NCBI GenBank assembly: GCA_907165065.1
Contig: OU015540.1
Location: forward strand, 4,138,001 to 4,202,000
Length of the DNA: 64,000 bases
Source: Caprimulgus europaeus
Lineage: Eukaryota > Chordata > Aves > Caprimulgiformes > Caprimulgidae
Direction of reading: 5' to 3'
Below are positions 1 through 13,140 of this stretch, piece after piece (within the stretch, counting starts at the first letter, position 1; each line of letters begins with the position of its first letter). The notes beneath the pieces were generated by a model. The model made no database searches. It saw nothing but the letters and a program-made list of their open reading frames with translations, and was not told the origin of the DNA. Both the position numbers and the translations under genes were made by a program.

Positions 1-360
1 GCCCTGCAAATCCAGACAGACAGACAGACCATTTGCAACCAGAACTAACCCTGCAGCCTCTCAGCTGGGTTGGAAACAAATTTCTCCCGGCTCCAGTGAG
101 GCAGATATTGACATTTTTCTTGCAAAACCATTTTCCTCCTCTTGCTGAAAGCACCCGGGCGTTAGGACCCGGCCACGAGGCCGAGCAGCTGCTGGGATCT
201 GCCTTCTCCTGCCGCAGCAGCAGGCAGATGGTGGTGAGGCTGAGAAAGAAATGGCTTTTCTCCTCCACAAAAAAAAAGAAAAAAGAAAAAAAAAAAAGAA
301 AAAAAGCAATTATGCAGGGGAAAAAAAAAAATCCTGTTTTTCTCTCCACGACCCAGCAGC

Positions 361-408
361 GTGGATGGCGTGGATGGCTGGCACAGCGTGGATGGCTGGC
401 ACTGCCTG
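361..408. repeat. Short 18-bp tandem repeat
   Basis: The core GTGGATGGC starts at 361, 370 and 388. The last two copies are near-identical 18-bp units (GTGGATGGCTGGCAC plus three bases), and the first is truncated. It is a minor minisatellite beside an A-rich tract, with no inferred function. Confidence 0.6.
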
Positions 409-3400
409 GCTCAGTGGGGTTTGCTGTCACCCACCCTCTGCTTAGAGAGGACAGGAGAGCCCCACATGCTGTCTGAGATGTCCCCACATGTCACTGCAGT
501 GGCACAGGATGACAGTGCCCCCCGGCTTGGGGATGCAGCAGCCAAACCCCATCTCTCGTGTGCATCCGTGCGTGCCGGGTGCGCTGGAGCAGTAAGAAAG
601 GCGCTGGGTTTCCTTCTATCTCTTGCATTTCCCATCGCCTTTGCAAGCCACCGTGACTAAATGCTTCTGAGGTCACCCCCAGCCCTCCCACCACCGCTCC
701 CACAGATGACCCAATCCCCAGCACGCCGCATCCATGGCAAGGGCTTTCCGGAGCGTGGCCGTGTCCTGTCCAGAGAAGGACATCAAATAAACCCCAGCTC
801 CAATAAAGAAAAGCAAAGAGAAAAGGATCCCTGGTCATGGGGTGACCCTTGTCCTGCCTGCCTGGGGCACAGGAACGCCCTCGGATTTTCATGCTTGCCT
901 GGATGCTCTTTGTTGCCGCTCGGCTCCGTTGGCGAGCGGTCCCGGGGTTTTTAGTTGATCTGGTGAAATGGGGTTTGGACACGGAGCCGTGGCAGGGAGG
1001 GGGGTGGCAGGGCACGGTGCGAACTGCCAGCACGGAGGGGCTTGGTGGGGGCAGAGATGGAAAATGCAGCGCCCAATGGTGTCATGTGGAACATGATTGG
1101 GGTGCAGTGGGCTGTGTCATCCCCGTGTCCCCCAGGAGGGCAGAGGGGCTGTCCCCGGGCAGTGGGAGATGTCCCCCGGTGAAGGGGCTGGCACAGGGAT
1201 GCTTTGGGCTGTGTGTCCATCCCTCTCTTCTCCTCCAGCACACACAGTCCCTTTGGGCACAGCTGTGTCACAAGGTGTCCAGATCCAGTGCCACCATGTC
1301 ACCCCCCACATCTCAGCTGCCAGCCTGGTCTGAGCCCTCCTTGTCCTCACTGGAGTGATTCTGGGGGCTCGCTGCGATGGGGCTGCTCACAGACTTTCAT
1401 CCCAGTGACACCATGACAGCAGAGGGGACATGGGCTGGCTTATGGCCACCTGCTTCCCCTGGACCCCCGGGTGGGTGTCACTGGCATGTGCAAACAGATG
1501 TCCTGGGGGTGTCAATGTCCCTTGTGGTGACAGAGGCTGCGTGACGGCCAGGGCTGGCCTGGGTACCCCCCTCACCTTGCAGAGGGGTTTCAGCAGAGGT
1601 TGGGGACCACATTGCCAGGTGGCCACCATCTCTCCAGCCACCTAAGCAAAACAGGACTTGGTGACACCAGGAGCCCTCATGCAGGACAGGGTGACCTTGT
1701 GCAGCCCAGCGAGCTGTCCTCTGTCAGGATAAAGGGCTTTGCAAAAACCACCCCACAATTGGGGACCACCAGACTGGGGCCAGGAATGAGCCCCAGGCTC
1801 AGACCCAACACCCTAACCAGAGGCTGCATCACCCAGGGGACCCCAACATGTCTCTTCCTGCAGCTTGGGGGACACGGGGGACACCCCAGGGTGCCCGGCT
1901 GTCCCGCCCTCACTGCCATATGCTGCCAGGCAGCTCAGCAGAGGTTCTCTGGCGGCTCTCCTGACAGTTGGCAGGCGCCCCGGCCTCATTAAAATTGTAT
2001 TAGGCAGTATTTAAAAACAAAAAAAAAAAGAAAGAAAAAAACAGGAGCACTTGGGAAAACAAAGAGCAGCCCTAAGAGAGGGGCTGGGAGCCGTGGATCA
2101 CACTCCAGGGGAGTTTTTCCATGGGATGCTGCCCCGAAAAGGCTTGCTCAGCCCCATGACTTGTGAAGCAAGGGATGGTGGTGGAGCATCATCAGGGCTT
2201 GGATGTGTCCCTGTGTCTCATGGCCATCAGGAGTGGTCATGGTATCGGCTGTGGTCCTCGCTCGCTGCTTTATTAGCCAGGTTTATCCTGTTATCCTGAT
2301 TTAATTGCATCCAGAGGGCACTAAGGGAGGGAAAGGCTCCCAGTGCAGTGTTTAAAAAAGTTGGGGTGTTGGGCACAGGCAAGCCTCAAACAAATGAAGG
2401 AAGAAAGTGGATGGGAAAGCACGTAGAGCCGGGCAGTCCTGGGTCTGGGGTGGGGGCTTTGTCCCTCTCCTCCTGCCTGAGCTTGTTCTCTGGTGTGTTT
2501 TTTATATTATCAGGAGCTAAAGCAAAAACCTGCCCCTTCCTCCAGCTCCCCCCGAGGACCCCGTGGAGGTGGGATGGAACCTAAAGCCTGGTTCATCCAG
2601 CAGGAGAATGAATTTTATTCAGAAAACTTAAAAGACCTTTTGTGTAGCAATTACTAGCCTTGGTGGCAGAGATGATGCTCTTTGTCCCAGACCCAGCACC
2701 CTGCCTGGTCTCTGGGGGCACAAGGTACCTGTAACCCCAGGGAAGCACCCAGGAGCAGCTGACAAGAGACACAGGGCACTTTATGGACCAAAATTATCAC
2801 GTAGCAGGGGGTGCTTCCTAGTTTGGTTTTTTTTTAAAGACAAAAAAATCAGCACAAAAACCCCCCAAAATGGGGATGTGTCCATTCTTTGCTGCCCATC
2901 TTGCAGCAAAACGCAGAATATTTTGCGAGTGGAGGGTGTGAGAGCCCTGGGGTGGTTTTTGTTCAGTCCTTTAGAGGGAAAATAAGCCACATCTGTGTGA
3001 TGGTGGCAGGTTTCTGCAGTGCCTCCCTGGGCCTCCTGCCCCGACCCATGGGCAATGTCACCATGTGTTTGCCTCTTGGTGGCCACCCATGCACAATCCA
3101 GTGGATTTTGGCCCCAAAACCACTTCAGAGGAGGCTCTGGCAGCTCCCATGAGGAGGTTTTGGCTGGGGCTGGGGACAGGTTGGTCCATGGTGGCAGGAG
3201 GGTGATGCCAGGGTGGTGCCACTGCCCAGAGGTACAATGAGCACGCACGTGCTCAGCTCTGACCTGCAGCTTGCACTCATCAGCACAGAAACTTTGGCTG
3301 CAACCCAAACCAAAGGGGGGGGTTGAGAGGAAGACTTCACCACCAGCCTCATCACCCACCACATATTCCTTCCTTTTAATTCCCCGCTGCAGCACGGAGG

Positions 3401-5544
3401 GAGGATTTGCAGGGAAGAAGAAAGTGTGTTATCAGCATCTGCCCACGCAGCTCTCCAAAATAACACAGCCCCAGCCACGCAGCGCCAGCGAGCAGGTGAC
3501 TCAGCTTGTCACAGCCCCTCCTTTCTGCTCTGGTTTTCTCTTCTGGCCATGCCCAGATCCATCTTTCCATCTTTCCCATGCATGGTCCCAGTGCCACCTC
3601 TGCTGTCAGCCTCACGTGGGGCTGCCAAGGACTTTGGTGGGCAGAGGACTGGCACTGCCTGTGTCCCCAGGGAACCCACAGCGTGCCAAAAAGCTGGTCC
3701 AAACCGGGATGGGATGGTGGTTCTGATCGCCACATGACACCTCTGCCATCAGACACAACACATTGGCTTTGTCCTCATCTTGGGATGGTGCGTGGTGCAT
3801 CCCAAAGAGGATGTCAAAGGGCTGGAGAAGCCTTGGAATGGCGGGAAATGAGTCAGAGGGTGGCAGGGAGGGACATCAGGAATGGAGGACAAGGCAAGCA
3901 GGCCAGGAGGAAGCTGCCGAGGATGGAAGATGAAGACAGTGATGATGAGGAGGAAGAGACAGCTCATGTTTTTGTGTTTGCCATCATCATCCCAGCATCT
4001 CACTGTGGGCTCAAGGCACAGCTTCAGGGCAGGTGCTGGGCACCCTTCACAGGGTGCTGTTGCAAGGCACTGGCGCCGAGACACCCCGTCCCCTCGGGGC
4101 TGCACCCCACGGGTGCGTGAGTTCGTGTGCAAACCTCTCCAGCGAGGTGAGAGGGCTGAGGCTCAGAAACCAAGGCCAAACCCTAAGAGGGCAAAGGGGG
4201 TTCCACCCAGACACCCCCAGAGCAGGAGGGCACATCTCTTTAAGGACGAGGGAGCAGTAATAGGAGTGGAAATAAGAACCAGCTGGGGAGCTCCTGGGAT
4301 CCCTATAAAGGGCTGAGGGCGGTGGGGGGGGGAGGTGTCTTTTCCATTCTGTGGCTTAGAGAGGAGGTGAGGAGGGTATGTGATCCTTTGGTGGTGGTCT
4401 CAGGGCACCCTGGGGTGGGATGTAGGGCTGCAACAGTGCATACACCCGTACCTGCAGTGGGGAGCACTGGGGCAGGTGGGAGCTGGGATTTTGGCCCAGG
4501 AAAGGGGCTGGAGGCAGTGGTTTGAGGATGAGGAGGGGTCAAACCTCCTTGCCCAGGCATGGCCCCTGCCAGCTGTGCCTTCCTGGGCTCTGAGATCCCC
4601 TTCCAGATGGATAGCTCCATTGTTGATGGTGAAAAGAGTCCATTAGTCAGGATTAGGAACGGAGCCTTTGGGGATTAGCCCTGCACCTCCCACCCAGCCC
4701 TCCCCTGCTTCCTGCGGGTGCTGGGCTGGGGGCCCCCCCCCATTTTCAGGTACAGGGCGGAATGGGGGTCCTGTTGAGCTGAGAAATGGAGGAGCTGGTG
4801 GAAAGAGGTGAATTGGGTTCCCAAGTGATTCGATATCCTGCTCCCCACTGCATTTTCTTACAAACCCCCCCAGCAGCAGCCCTTGGGTGGGGGTCTGTGG
4901 TGCTGCTCATCCCAGTGGCACTGCTGCAGGGACTGTGCTGCTCCAGTGTCTGATCCAGGGAATGGCTGCTGGAAGGGAGCTGGGAGATTTGGGGCAAGCA
5001 GAGACCTCTCTCTGCTCGTCCAGGAGTGATCAGCGCTGCAGGAGGGAGGGAAGTGTTATCCCAGACCAGGATTTTGGATCTTGGACAGCCTGGAAACCCT
5101 TGCAGCCCCTCGCCTCTCTTCTTAGGTACATCCATGCCCATCTCCCTTTAGTATCTGGGTTTCCCATGCATCCTTATAGGGCCCCAGTGGGGCTGGAGAG
5201 AGCTTTGCATATGGGGAAACTGAGGCACGGGGAGCAGGATCTGTGCCTGCACAGGCAGGGTGTGCCCAGCTGTGCTCACCATCTGGAAAAAACCACATCT
5301 GGGGTGAAAACTGAGGCTGTCTGTCCTGCAGGGTGTACAGGGGGTTGTGAGGACACCCAAAACTTGGAGCCTTTTGTTGAATTGAGTGCGATTCCCCGTG
5401 TGCTCTGCAAAGAGGTGCTGGATCTGACCTCTGACGCTGCAAACTGGGGGGAAACTGGTGGCAAGAGGAGCTGGATGGGGGGCTTTTTGCCTCCTCCTCC
5501 TCCTCTCCATCCCACCACTGCCTTTGCTTCCTATTCCAGGGGTT

Positions 5545-5765
5545 TATCCCCGGGAAAGGGCTGCGGGGGGGGTTCCCGGCAGGGCTGGCTGCAGGGAGGC
5601 CCCCGGGAAGGCAGGAATGCGGGACGGGGGGGCCACGGCTGAAACCCAAAACCTGGGCGGAGGGGCCTCGGGTCTCGGCATCCGGCTGTGCCCGGGGGCC
5701 CCTCGGCTCCGGGCCGGGAAGGGGCGGCTGCAGCGCCGGGCACGGGGGTCGGGGATGGAGATGGG
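5545..5765. other. Small CpG-dense GC-rich patch
   Basis: A roughly 220-bp stretch with many CG dinucleotides and runs of G, flanked by CpG-poor sequence. It could be an unannotated promoter, an enhancer-type CpG island or merely a GC-rich unique segment. No exon or TATA element was recognised beside it. Confidence 0.3.
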
Positions 5766-6186
5766 GGGGGTCCTGGCTCCCCTGTGCAGCCCCCCCTACA
5801 CTTTTGGTGAAGGTGCTGGTAACCCCCTCCCCTGGGTTAAGCTGTGTGAGAGCTTCCTGGCTGGAAATGGAGGAGAGAAGAATAACCCTGGATGATGTGG
5901 GGCTGGGGGTCCCAGGGGTGTGCACCCCCAAACTGGGTATCAGGCTGGGCCTCCTGCACCCAGGGAAGGTGCTGGGTTCTGCGTGCAGGGCTACCCTGGG
6001 GGTCACTGGAGGGAGAGGGGACAGGACAGGGACAGGGGCTGCTGTCCTGCAGGATGAAGCCTTGGAGAGGAGCAGGGACCACCTGGGTGTGGTGGGAATG
6101 GACGAGGTCCTTGGTCAGTGCGTGGTCCCACGTGTTGTGTGCAAGATCCCGCATGGCAGAGTGAAGCCGGCTGCAGGTGATTCCTC

Positions 6187-6665
6187 GTGCAAATGTTGGT
6201 GTGTGTGATCCTGTGTGCAGTGTGCACCTCAGAGTGCCATTTCTTGTGTGACATGTGTGTTGGTGTGTGCAATCACATGTGCATCGTGCACCTTGGCATG
6301 TGCGACCTCATGCGTGTTGGGATCACACACACCAAGGTGCGTATGTGCAGCGTGCATGATCCTGGGTGCACAATCCATCCTGGGGTGCGTGATCCTGGTC
6401 TGTGTGATCCCATGTGCACAATCCATCCTGGTGTGCGTGATCCTAGCATGCGTGATCCCGGGTGGCAGCATCCATCCTGGGGTCCGTGATCCCGGGTGAA
6501 GCGTGTCCTTTGTCCCACGCAGTCCCGCACACGGCGTGTGTCTGGGTGTGCATGATCCCGGGTGCATCACGCATCCTGGGTGTACACGATCCCGGGTGCA
6601 GCGTGTCCCCTGCCCCGCGCAGCCCCGCACACGCTGTCCCCGGTGTGTGCCGCCCCGCGCAGCGC
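6187..6665. repeat. Degenerate GC-rich minisatellite with about 48-bp period
   Basis: The block is built from variants of the motifs GTGTGATCC, GCGTGATCCCGGGTG and ATCCATCCTGG. The clearest units have ATCCATCCTGG at 6373, 6421 and 6470, giving a period of 48-49 bp. Flanking copies are more diverged (6187-6360 and 6480-6665), and the right end merges into CpG-rich sequence. Reading frames through it show repeating peptides, as expected of a tandem array rather than a gene. Confidence 0.75.
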
Positions 6666-7947
6666 CGTCCGCATCCCAACACCGCCACCCAGCAGCGCGG
6701 CCGCGCTCTGCAGCGGGTGCGGTGGGTGCTGCAGCTGGGTGGGGAGATCTCGGGCGGGGTGGACAATATGGAGATGAACAAAGCTGCTCGGGGGGAGCGA
6801 GCGTGGGGGCTTTGCTGCCCGAGGGAGTGACTGATCCCCTCTGGGGGGGCTGTGTCTCTCCAGGAGAAGCCCCCTCACTTGCCAACACAAAGCTGGACTC
6901 TGCAGGGGGTCTGGCTGCTGGTGCTGCAGGATTTGAGCCCAGGGTGAGAGTGAGCATCACAGCAAAGGGAACTGGGTGCCCCAGTGCCAGCTGGTCCCCA
7001 CCGGTGAGGCTGGCAGCTCGGTGCCACCTTCAGCAGGTTCCATCCTGGTTGCTCAGGCTGGTTTGTCTTGCACTGTGATTTCACACAGTGATGGTGTAAC
7101 TGCTTGCTCCATCACAGCCTGATCCAGATTGTGGTACCCAGTGCAGGGACAAAAGAGGCTGTGAGTCCCCCAGTCCCACACCCCACATGATGCCCTCAGC
7201 ATCATCCCCACTGCCACTCCCTGTGACTGGTGGGACTGGAGGAGGGACACACCTGGCAGCATGGACCTGCTCACCCTTCACCAAATCATGCAGGAAAACT
7301 GCACTAGAAAAGCATAAACTGCCTGAAAGCAGCTTGAGGCTCCTTTGTCCCTGGGATACCACACGCCCTGTGTCCCTGCACGCACCTTCAGCGCTGCAGG
7401 ACGTCACCAGAACATTTCCCTGGCCTTTTATCGCTGGGGTGAATCATTTACTGGGCTGGCAGCGTGCCCGTAACAGCCAGTGCCAGCTGAGCACACCAGG
7501 ACAGGGGGGCTCACTCTCCAAGTGGAGCCACGAGCTGAGGGTCACCGTCAGTTCCTCTGTCCCATATGGGGAGCCAGTTGCAAAAGGAGAATTTAGGGGA
7601 TGGGGCAGATGAGGTTCTTGCCTCCCGGGGCTGCCCAGCCAGGGTGGGTTTGTTTAGCCAGGATTTGGGAAAGCTTTGGAGTGAGAACCCTGTTGAAATC
7701 CTGCAGCCAGGGCAATTGCAGGGTTGGCTGTTGCCCCTTTGCTGCTTTGGCCTCTCTGTCATTTTGGGGGGGTGTTTTGCCCATCATGCAGGTGGGGATG
7801 CCACCCTCCCAATCCCCTTCCAACCCTGTGGCATAGATGAAGGCTCTGAACTGCAGGACATTGCTGTGTCCCTGTGGTGAGGTGACAAGGGATGCGTGGG
7901 TGACATGGCCACCTGGACCAACACCTGGGCTTCCTCCTGGGGTGATG

Positions 7948-7983
7948 GGAGCAAACGCTGTCACGCCCTGGGGCGTTTGCTCC
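7948..7983. repeat. Perfect 11-bp inverted repeat
   Basis: GGAGCAAACGC (7948-7958) is mirrored by GCGTTTGCTCC (7973-7983) with a 14-base GC-rich spacer. It could be a cruciform, an RNA hairpin or a palindromic protein-binding site. No surrounding transcript is recognised. Confidence 0.7.
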
Positions 7984-8767
7984 TGCGATGTAATCCCGGG
8001 TGAATGCGTCACACCGGCAATCGCTGGCAGGGATGAGCTGAGCCGCAGGGTGCTGAGCCCTGATCACTTCTCCAGGGCTTGTTAAACCACCCCAGGGTGG
8101 AGCAGGGAATCAGCCCTGCTTCCTCCACGGGGACATCAAGGCACAGGCAGGGCTGGAGGAGGCAGAAGTGGGGAGTCCCAGAGATGCTGCACATCCCACT
8201 CTCGGCGTGGCTGGGGAAGGAAGAACCAGCTCAGGGGTCACTCTTTGTGCCAGCCCAGCAGCAGGATGGGACCAGGATCTGGTCCCTGGCTCAGGATGGG
8301 CTGGAGGTCCTTTGTACTTCTGGTGGGCTCTATGGTGCCTGTCTCATGGGGAGTGATCAGGCTTCACCCACCAAACTCCGTCTGCTTCAAGAGGTGTTGC
8401 ATTTACACCTCTGTGCCTCTAGACCAAATTCTTTACAGAAAGTGTGATTTTAGTGCCTGACCGACTGTGGTACCACTGCATCAGGTGCCAAACTTTCTGC
8501 TTTCTCCAGGGTGTGCGTTTCCCCCATGGATCTCACGTGGGACCGTGGCAGTGTCACCCCAAGCCCGATGGTGGCCCTTGGCCAAGCCTGGCGCGTCGTG
8601 GCCGGCACGGGGTGCTTTCGGTTGGGGTGTTTGCTGAAGCAGAGCCGCTCCTCCCTGTCCCCCCCGCGCAGAGGGGAGCGTGGGGAGGAAATTGCTGCTG
8701 ACGGAGCTGCGAGCGCTGCCGGACTGGGGATGACTAAGTTTGGCAGTGCTACCTGCCGGCTGTTTTT

Positions 8768-8777
8768 CCTTTTATGG
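8768..8777 (+). promoter_or_regulatory. Distal CArG box identical to the ACTB promoter element
   Basis: CCTTTTATGG fits the serum response factor consensus CC(A/T)6GG and is the same 10-mer as those in the ACTB promoter (20806) and intron 1 (22103). It lies about 12 kb upstream of ACTB in a stretch that looks more complex than the G-rich flanks. A role as a distal SRF enhancer of ACTB is inferred. Confidence 0.4.
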
Positions 8778-9154
8778 AGGATTTGAGTGAGTCGCTGGAG
8801 CAATTCTCCGAGAGAACCCAAAGGGATCCACCCTGACCTTGGGGATGGGCACCGAGGGGTTGGGGACAGGGTGGCTGGGGAGCAGGGTGGGTGGTGAGAT
8901 GCTAGGGAAGCGTGTGGCTGGTGGAGGCAGGGATGGACCCCCTCCCCCATCCAGACAGGGCACCCAAATGTTTTCACTTTCTATTTTAAGGAGCTGGACA
9001 CTGTCCCTGAGCGGAGGCTTGGCCCACGATGCCAGCCAGGGTGCGTGGCTGCTGGCACCTTCCATGCAACCAGCCTTTGAGGCCACCCCTCCATCCCACA
9101 CCCATTCCAGCTGGGTGCCCTGTGGTCACGGAGCAGGGGCAAGGGGAGAGAGGA

Positions 9155-9260
9155 TGTGTGGGGACACATCTCAGTGTGGGGACACATCAATGCAAGAGGA
9201 CATTGCTGCAGGGGTGGGACATCATCTGCACAGGGACACCCTGGGGTGGGGGGACACACA
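9155..9260. repeat. Weak tandem repeat of GGGGACACATC-type units
   Basis: TGTGGGGACACATC occurs twice about 18-20 bp apart near 9157 and 9175, followed by looser copies of GGGACA with changing spacing to about 9260. It is a degenerate minisatellite, and its boundaries are approximate. Confidence 0.4.
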
Positions 9261-9579
9261 GCTCTGCACCCTGGGGCTGCTCCATGGGGCTGAGATGGAA
9301 ATGGGGCAGCCCAGCAATCGGGAAGTCCCTGGCTGGTGAGAAATGCAGAGAAAGAAATAAAAATATCACCTTTGCTGCCAGTGGCCAGGGTGGCTGATGG
9401 GGCCAGGGCCAGGCTTTGGCTGGGCTTCCCCCAGCACCCGGGGTGGCCACCCTCATAGCCCCCAGCCCACGCCAGGGGGCCAGGACCGGGCTCTTCATGT
9501 TGTGTCCTGCATTCTTGGCATTATTCTCCCTTTTTTTTTCTCCTCCTCCTCCACCCTGGGGACGGGCTCTCGAACCTCT

Positions 9580-9589
9580 CCATTTATGG
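9580..9589 (+). promoter_or_regulatory. CArG-box match (CCATTTATGG)
   Basis: A perfect CC(A/T)6GG match 0.8 kb from the CArG box at 8768. A few matches to this degenerate motif are expected by chance in 64 kb, so function is uncertain. The pairing with 8768 is the main reason to list it. Confidence 0.3.
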
Positions 9590-12500
9590 CCAGGAGGTTA
9601 GGTCAAATGGGAGGGTGAGGGGATGCCTGGGTCCCTGGGGAGGGACAGGAGTCCCACATAAGGGACAGGGGTCCCAGCCACCCATGGGGGTCACAGTAGT
9701 GACAATGTGTGAATAATTGGGGGACAGTCAGGCATTGCCTCTGGGACCCCCACCCAGGGTGGTGGTTGGGGTCTCCCCAAGGATGCTGGAGCACCCTCAG
9801 ATGCTGCAAGCAACCAAGGAGAAAATGGTCCCTGTGTGTGGGGAGGGAGCTTCCTCATGTTTTATCATTTTATTTTGAAGCCAAACATGGAGAGTTTGGG
9901 GGCCAGGTGGCAGCAGACAGTCCTCCCCAGGGCAGGAAGGCTGGATGTGTCCCCAGCCCTGAGGCCACCAAGGAGTCACTGGGGCAGGGTGAGATGACTT
10001 GGAAGTGGCTCTGGATGATGAAATGTCCTGATTCATTGGAATCATTAATTTTATTTTTATTTTTTTTAAAGAAGAGACTAAAGAGGGAGTGAGTCAGGCA
10101 GCGGTACCCTGCCATTGGTGGTGATGAAGCAGCTGCTTGGGGTTAGGCTTTCGGGGTGGATTTTCCCCTGGTCTATAATAACACCTCGGGGTGTTGCTGA
10201 AGGCAATGAGCTGGGGTGGAGGCAAATACCCAAGGAAATGTGCTGTTAGGGACAGGGCTCTTGCTCTGCCATGCCAGGGGAGAAAGGATGCTTTAAAGGG
10301 CAGTAATGCAAGTCCCCTCCCCAGCCCCAGGATGTCCCAGGTTGTCCCCTCCTGGGGAAGGACCTCAGCACTTTGTTGGGAAGGGTGAGATGGATGAGCC
10401 TCAGCTGTTCTTTGGTGTCTTAACCAGCCCTACAGCCCCCCTCCCCCCAGCCAAAACCCTGTCCCCATGGGCAGGGGGACAGAGGGAGGGACCCCAGGGA
10501 CTCATCCCTGCACCCCATGGGTGCCCACTGTCCCCTCCCTGGCTCCTGGCTGACTCAGCCGGACGGGATTCCCACAGTTTCCGTCAGGTGCTGCCTGGAG
10601 TAAATGGGGAAGAGGTTTCACAAGCCCCAGTAATTAATGCTAATTACAGAGCAGCAACATGAGAATCATTTCTTCCCCAGGTGTCCTTCCAAAAATGACT
10701 TTCTGTAGGTGTGGCACCATCTTTTACTTGTCATTAGGCACCGCTCCGCCTCGGAGAAGGTGAAACCTTCGAAGGCTGGGACTGTGGGAACGGTGTGACG
10801 GGGGACGGTCCCCACAGCCCCGCGGGCACCCGGCCCTGCTGCTGGCAGCTGGGTTTGGCTGGAGGGCAGGGCTCGCTCAACCCTGGGTCAAGACAACCCA
10901 TGGGGAAAAAAAAAAATACCATCTGACCTCCCTGAGCAGCGTGACTGGTGCTGGCAGAAAAATAAACCAGAGAGAAGGGGCTCAGAGTCCTTTTTTCAAT
11001 TTATTATTGGCTTGGTTCTGCCTGCATTGGAAGGACAATGAGGTCCTCCCAGGACCAGAGCTCATGCTGAGAGGGGCTGAACTTCTCTGAGGCTTGAAAA
11101 CGATAGGGTGAGGGGGTTTAAAAAACTTTTCCTTCTTTGTTTTTTCTCCTCCTCACTGATCTGGTCATGCTCAAACCCTCTGTGTGTGAAATGTTAGGAA
11201 CAAAGTAGGGTGGAGGTGGGCTGGGAGACCTGAGCTCCAGACCCAGCTGTGATGGGCTGGAAAAAGCCTCACCTGGCTTAGAAATGTGCATTTGGGCTGC
11301 AGGGAACCTCCCCTTCCCCTTATCCATCTGGAGAAAAGAAGTTAGAGGGGATACAACTGGGCAAGGTGGAGAGGAAGTGACCATCTTGTCCTCTGTGGTC
11401 ACAGTGACCGATGGCAGAAATCCTGGGCTGACCCATCAATGGCAGAGATGTGGGCTAGAGGTGAGGAACCCCTGCCCACACAGCCTGTGGGTCTCTGTCC
11501 CCAAAGCCTGATGTGATGTGATTCTTCTGCAAGATTGAGCAATGGGAAGCAGCTCGGAGGTGACCGAGCAATGCAGGACAACAGCCAAGTGCTGGTGGTG
11601 GCATCACCTTTAATGGTGAAAATCAGCCACCCTGGACAGCTGCAGGGATCCATCGCTCTTCTGCTCTCCTGTAGCCCCATTTTATTGTTTAAAATTGGGT
11701 TTAGAATTATGGGCTTTAGATCTCTACCCAACAGAGGTGGTTGTGTCCTATTTAACTTAAGCCTCCAGACTTTTCTAGCAGAAGGAGATGAAGGGGCTGG
11801 TGTTTCCCTGTTTGATGAAGAGTGTATTCCATGCTGGAAACATCTTTTATTATTTAGAGTGGAAACAATTTCAAAGACTTGGTTGAAGCTCACAGAAGAG
11901 GAAATCAAACAGGATTAAATCCACCCAGAGCCAGTTTCCAGGTTGTTTTCATACTCCTACTCCAGTCCAGGGGCTGTGGGTGCTGTGACTCCCTGGCCAG
12001 CCAGGGTGGGGACCTTGTGACAGAGTGGGGCTGACGGGCAAAGCTTCATCCCCACTGGGCTGGCGAGCTCAGAAACTGGTCCTGGCAGAGGAGAAAGCCA
12101 TCTCCTCTGCAGGCTGAGCGAGAGCTGCAGGGAGGCGACCGTCTGCGTGGTGTATAAATAATCGTGACTTTGCCGAGATGATTTCTTTTTGATGTGTGTA
12201 AACTTCTCCCTCTGACTTTCCCTTTGCACATTTTTTTCCCTTGCAGCAAGGGGAGTTGCTGCACACAGCCCAACGGAGGGGTCTTCTCCCACCGCTCGCT
12301 CCTCGCTCCTGTCTGAAGGTGAGGAGGGAAAGGGCAACGCCAAAACCAGCACTGGGATGTGCGAGCCAATTCCCCCCAGGACAGCTGCTTTAATGAGCTG
12401 TCCCTGCTAACGAGGCTGCTAACGAGGCTGCTGGCAGAGAATCTGCTGGGAAATGGGAACGCAGCAAGTCTCGGCCTTGGGACTGCACCGCTTTCCAGGA

Positions 12501-13140
12501 GGTTTGCCCCATCCCAGAGACATGAATCCCTGGGAGCAGCTGGCTGAAGGACCTTGCTCTCCACCCCAGCATCATCCAGGAGCTGCTTGCTGACAGACTG
12601 CTGCCCACTCACTATCAGGATGTGGTTAGACCAAGTGTAAGGAATATGTTCATCCAAAAAAATGGTCAATAAACAGGGCAAAGCACATACTGGGAGCTCC
12701 TGACATGCCAGCACCAGCACAGCGTTCATTAGGTGGGACTGGTGATTTATGGGAGGAATTTAATGAAGCTGGTGGGTTTGTCCTGCACTACAAGATCTCC
12801 CCCTTGCCCACAACCCAGTGGAGAACATCAAACCTTGCTGAGGGGTTCAGGCTTCTGGCAGATTGTGGTTCTTTATAGGCAGCTAATCTCAAGGGGGCAC
12901 CTCAAAATCCCAGAAGATGAGTGAGCATCCAAGCTCCTTTCCATCCCAGCACATGGAGACTTCAGGAGCTCAGAAATGTTCCTGCTGAGCAGGGGGAGTT
13001 ACCTTGGAAGCAAGCACAGGCCAGCAGCACTTCAGCAGCTCCTGCCCCAGGGGTTGGGGGGGTTTTTGTCCATCGTTGTTCCTTGAGCTGATGCACAAAT
13101 GAGGCGAAACATGGAGACCTTTTCCCTCCCTGTGGCAGTG

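Noticed and set aside
262-335. A-rich tract as a possible retroposon tail
   Set aside because: No SINE, LINE or processed-gene sequence lies upstream of it, and no target duplication is visible.
3506-4120. Open frame with an acidic DEDSDDEEEE stretch
   Set aside because: The acidic run comes from a GATGATGAGGAG-type purine repeat, and the rest has no coding character.
5122-6006. 294-codon open frame on the - strand
   Set aside because: Pro/Ser/Pro-rich translation with no domain, overlapping GC-rich and CpG-rich DNA where stop codons are rare. No splice partners or homology recognised.
6187-6665. Direct repeats considered as a CRISPR array
   Set aside because: Units are contiguous and degenerate without unique spacers, and the genome is vertebrate.
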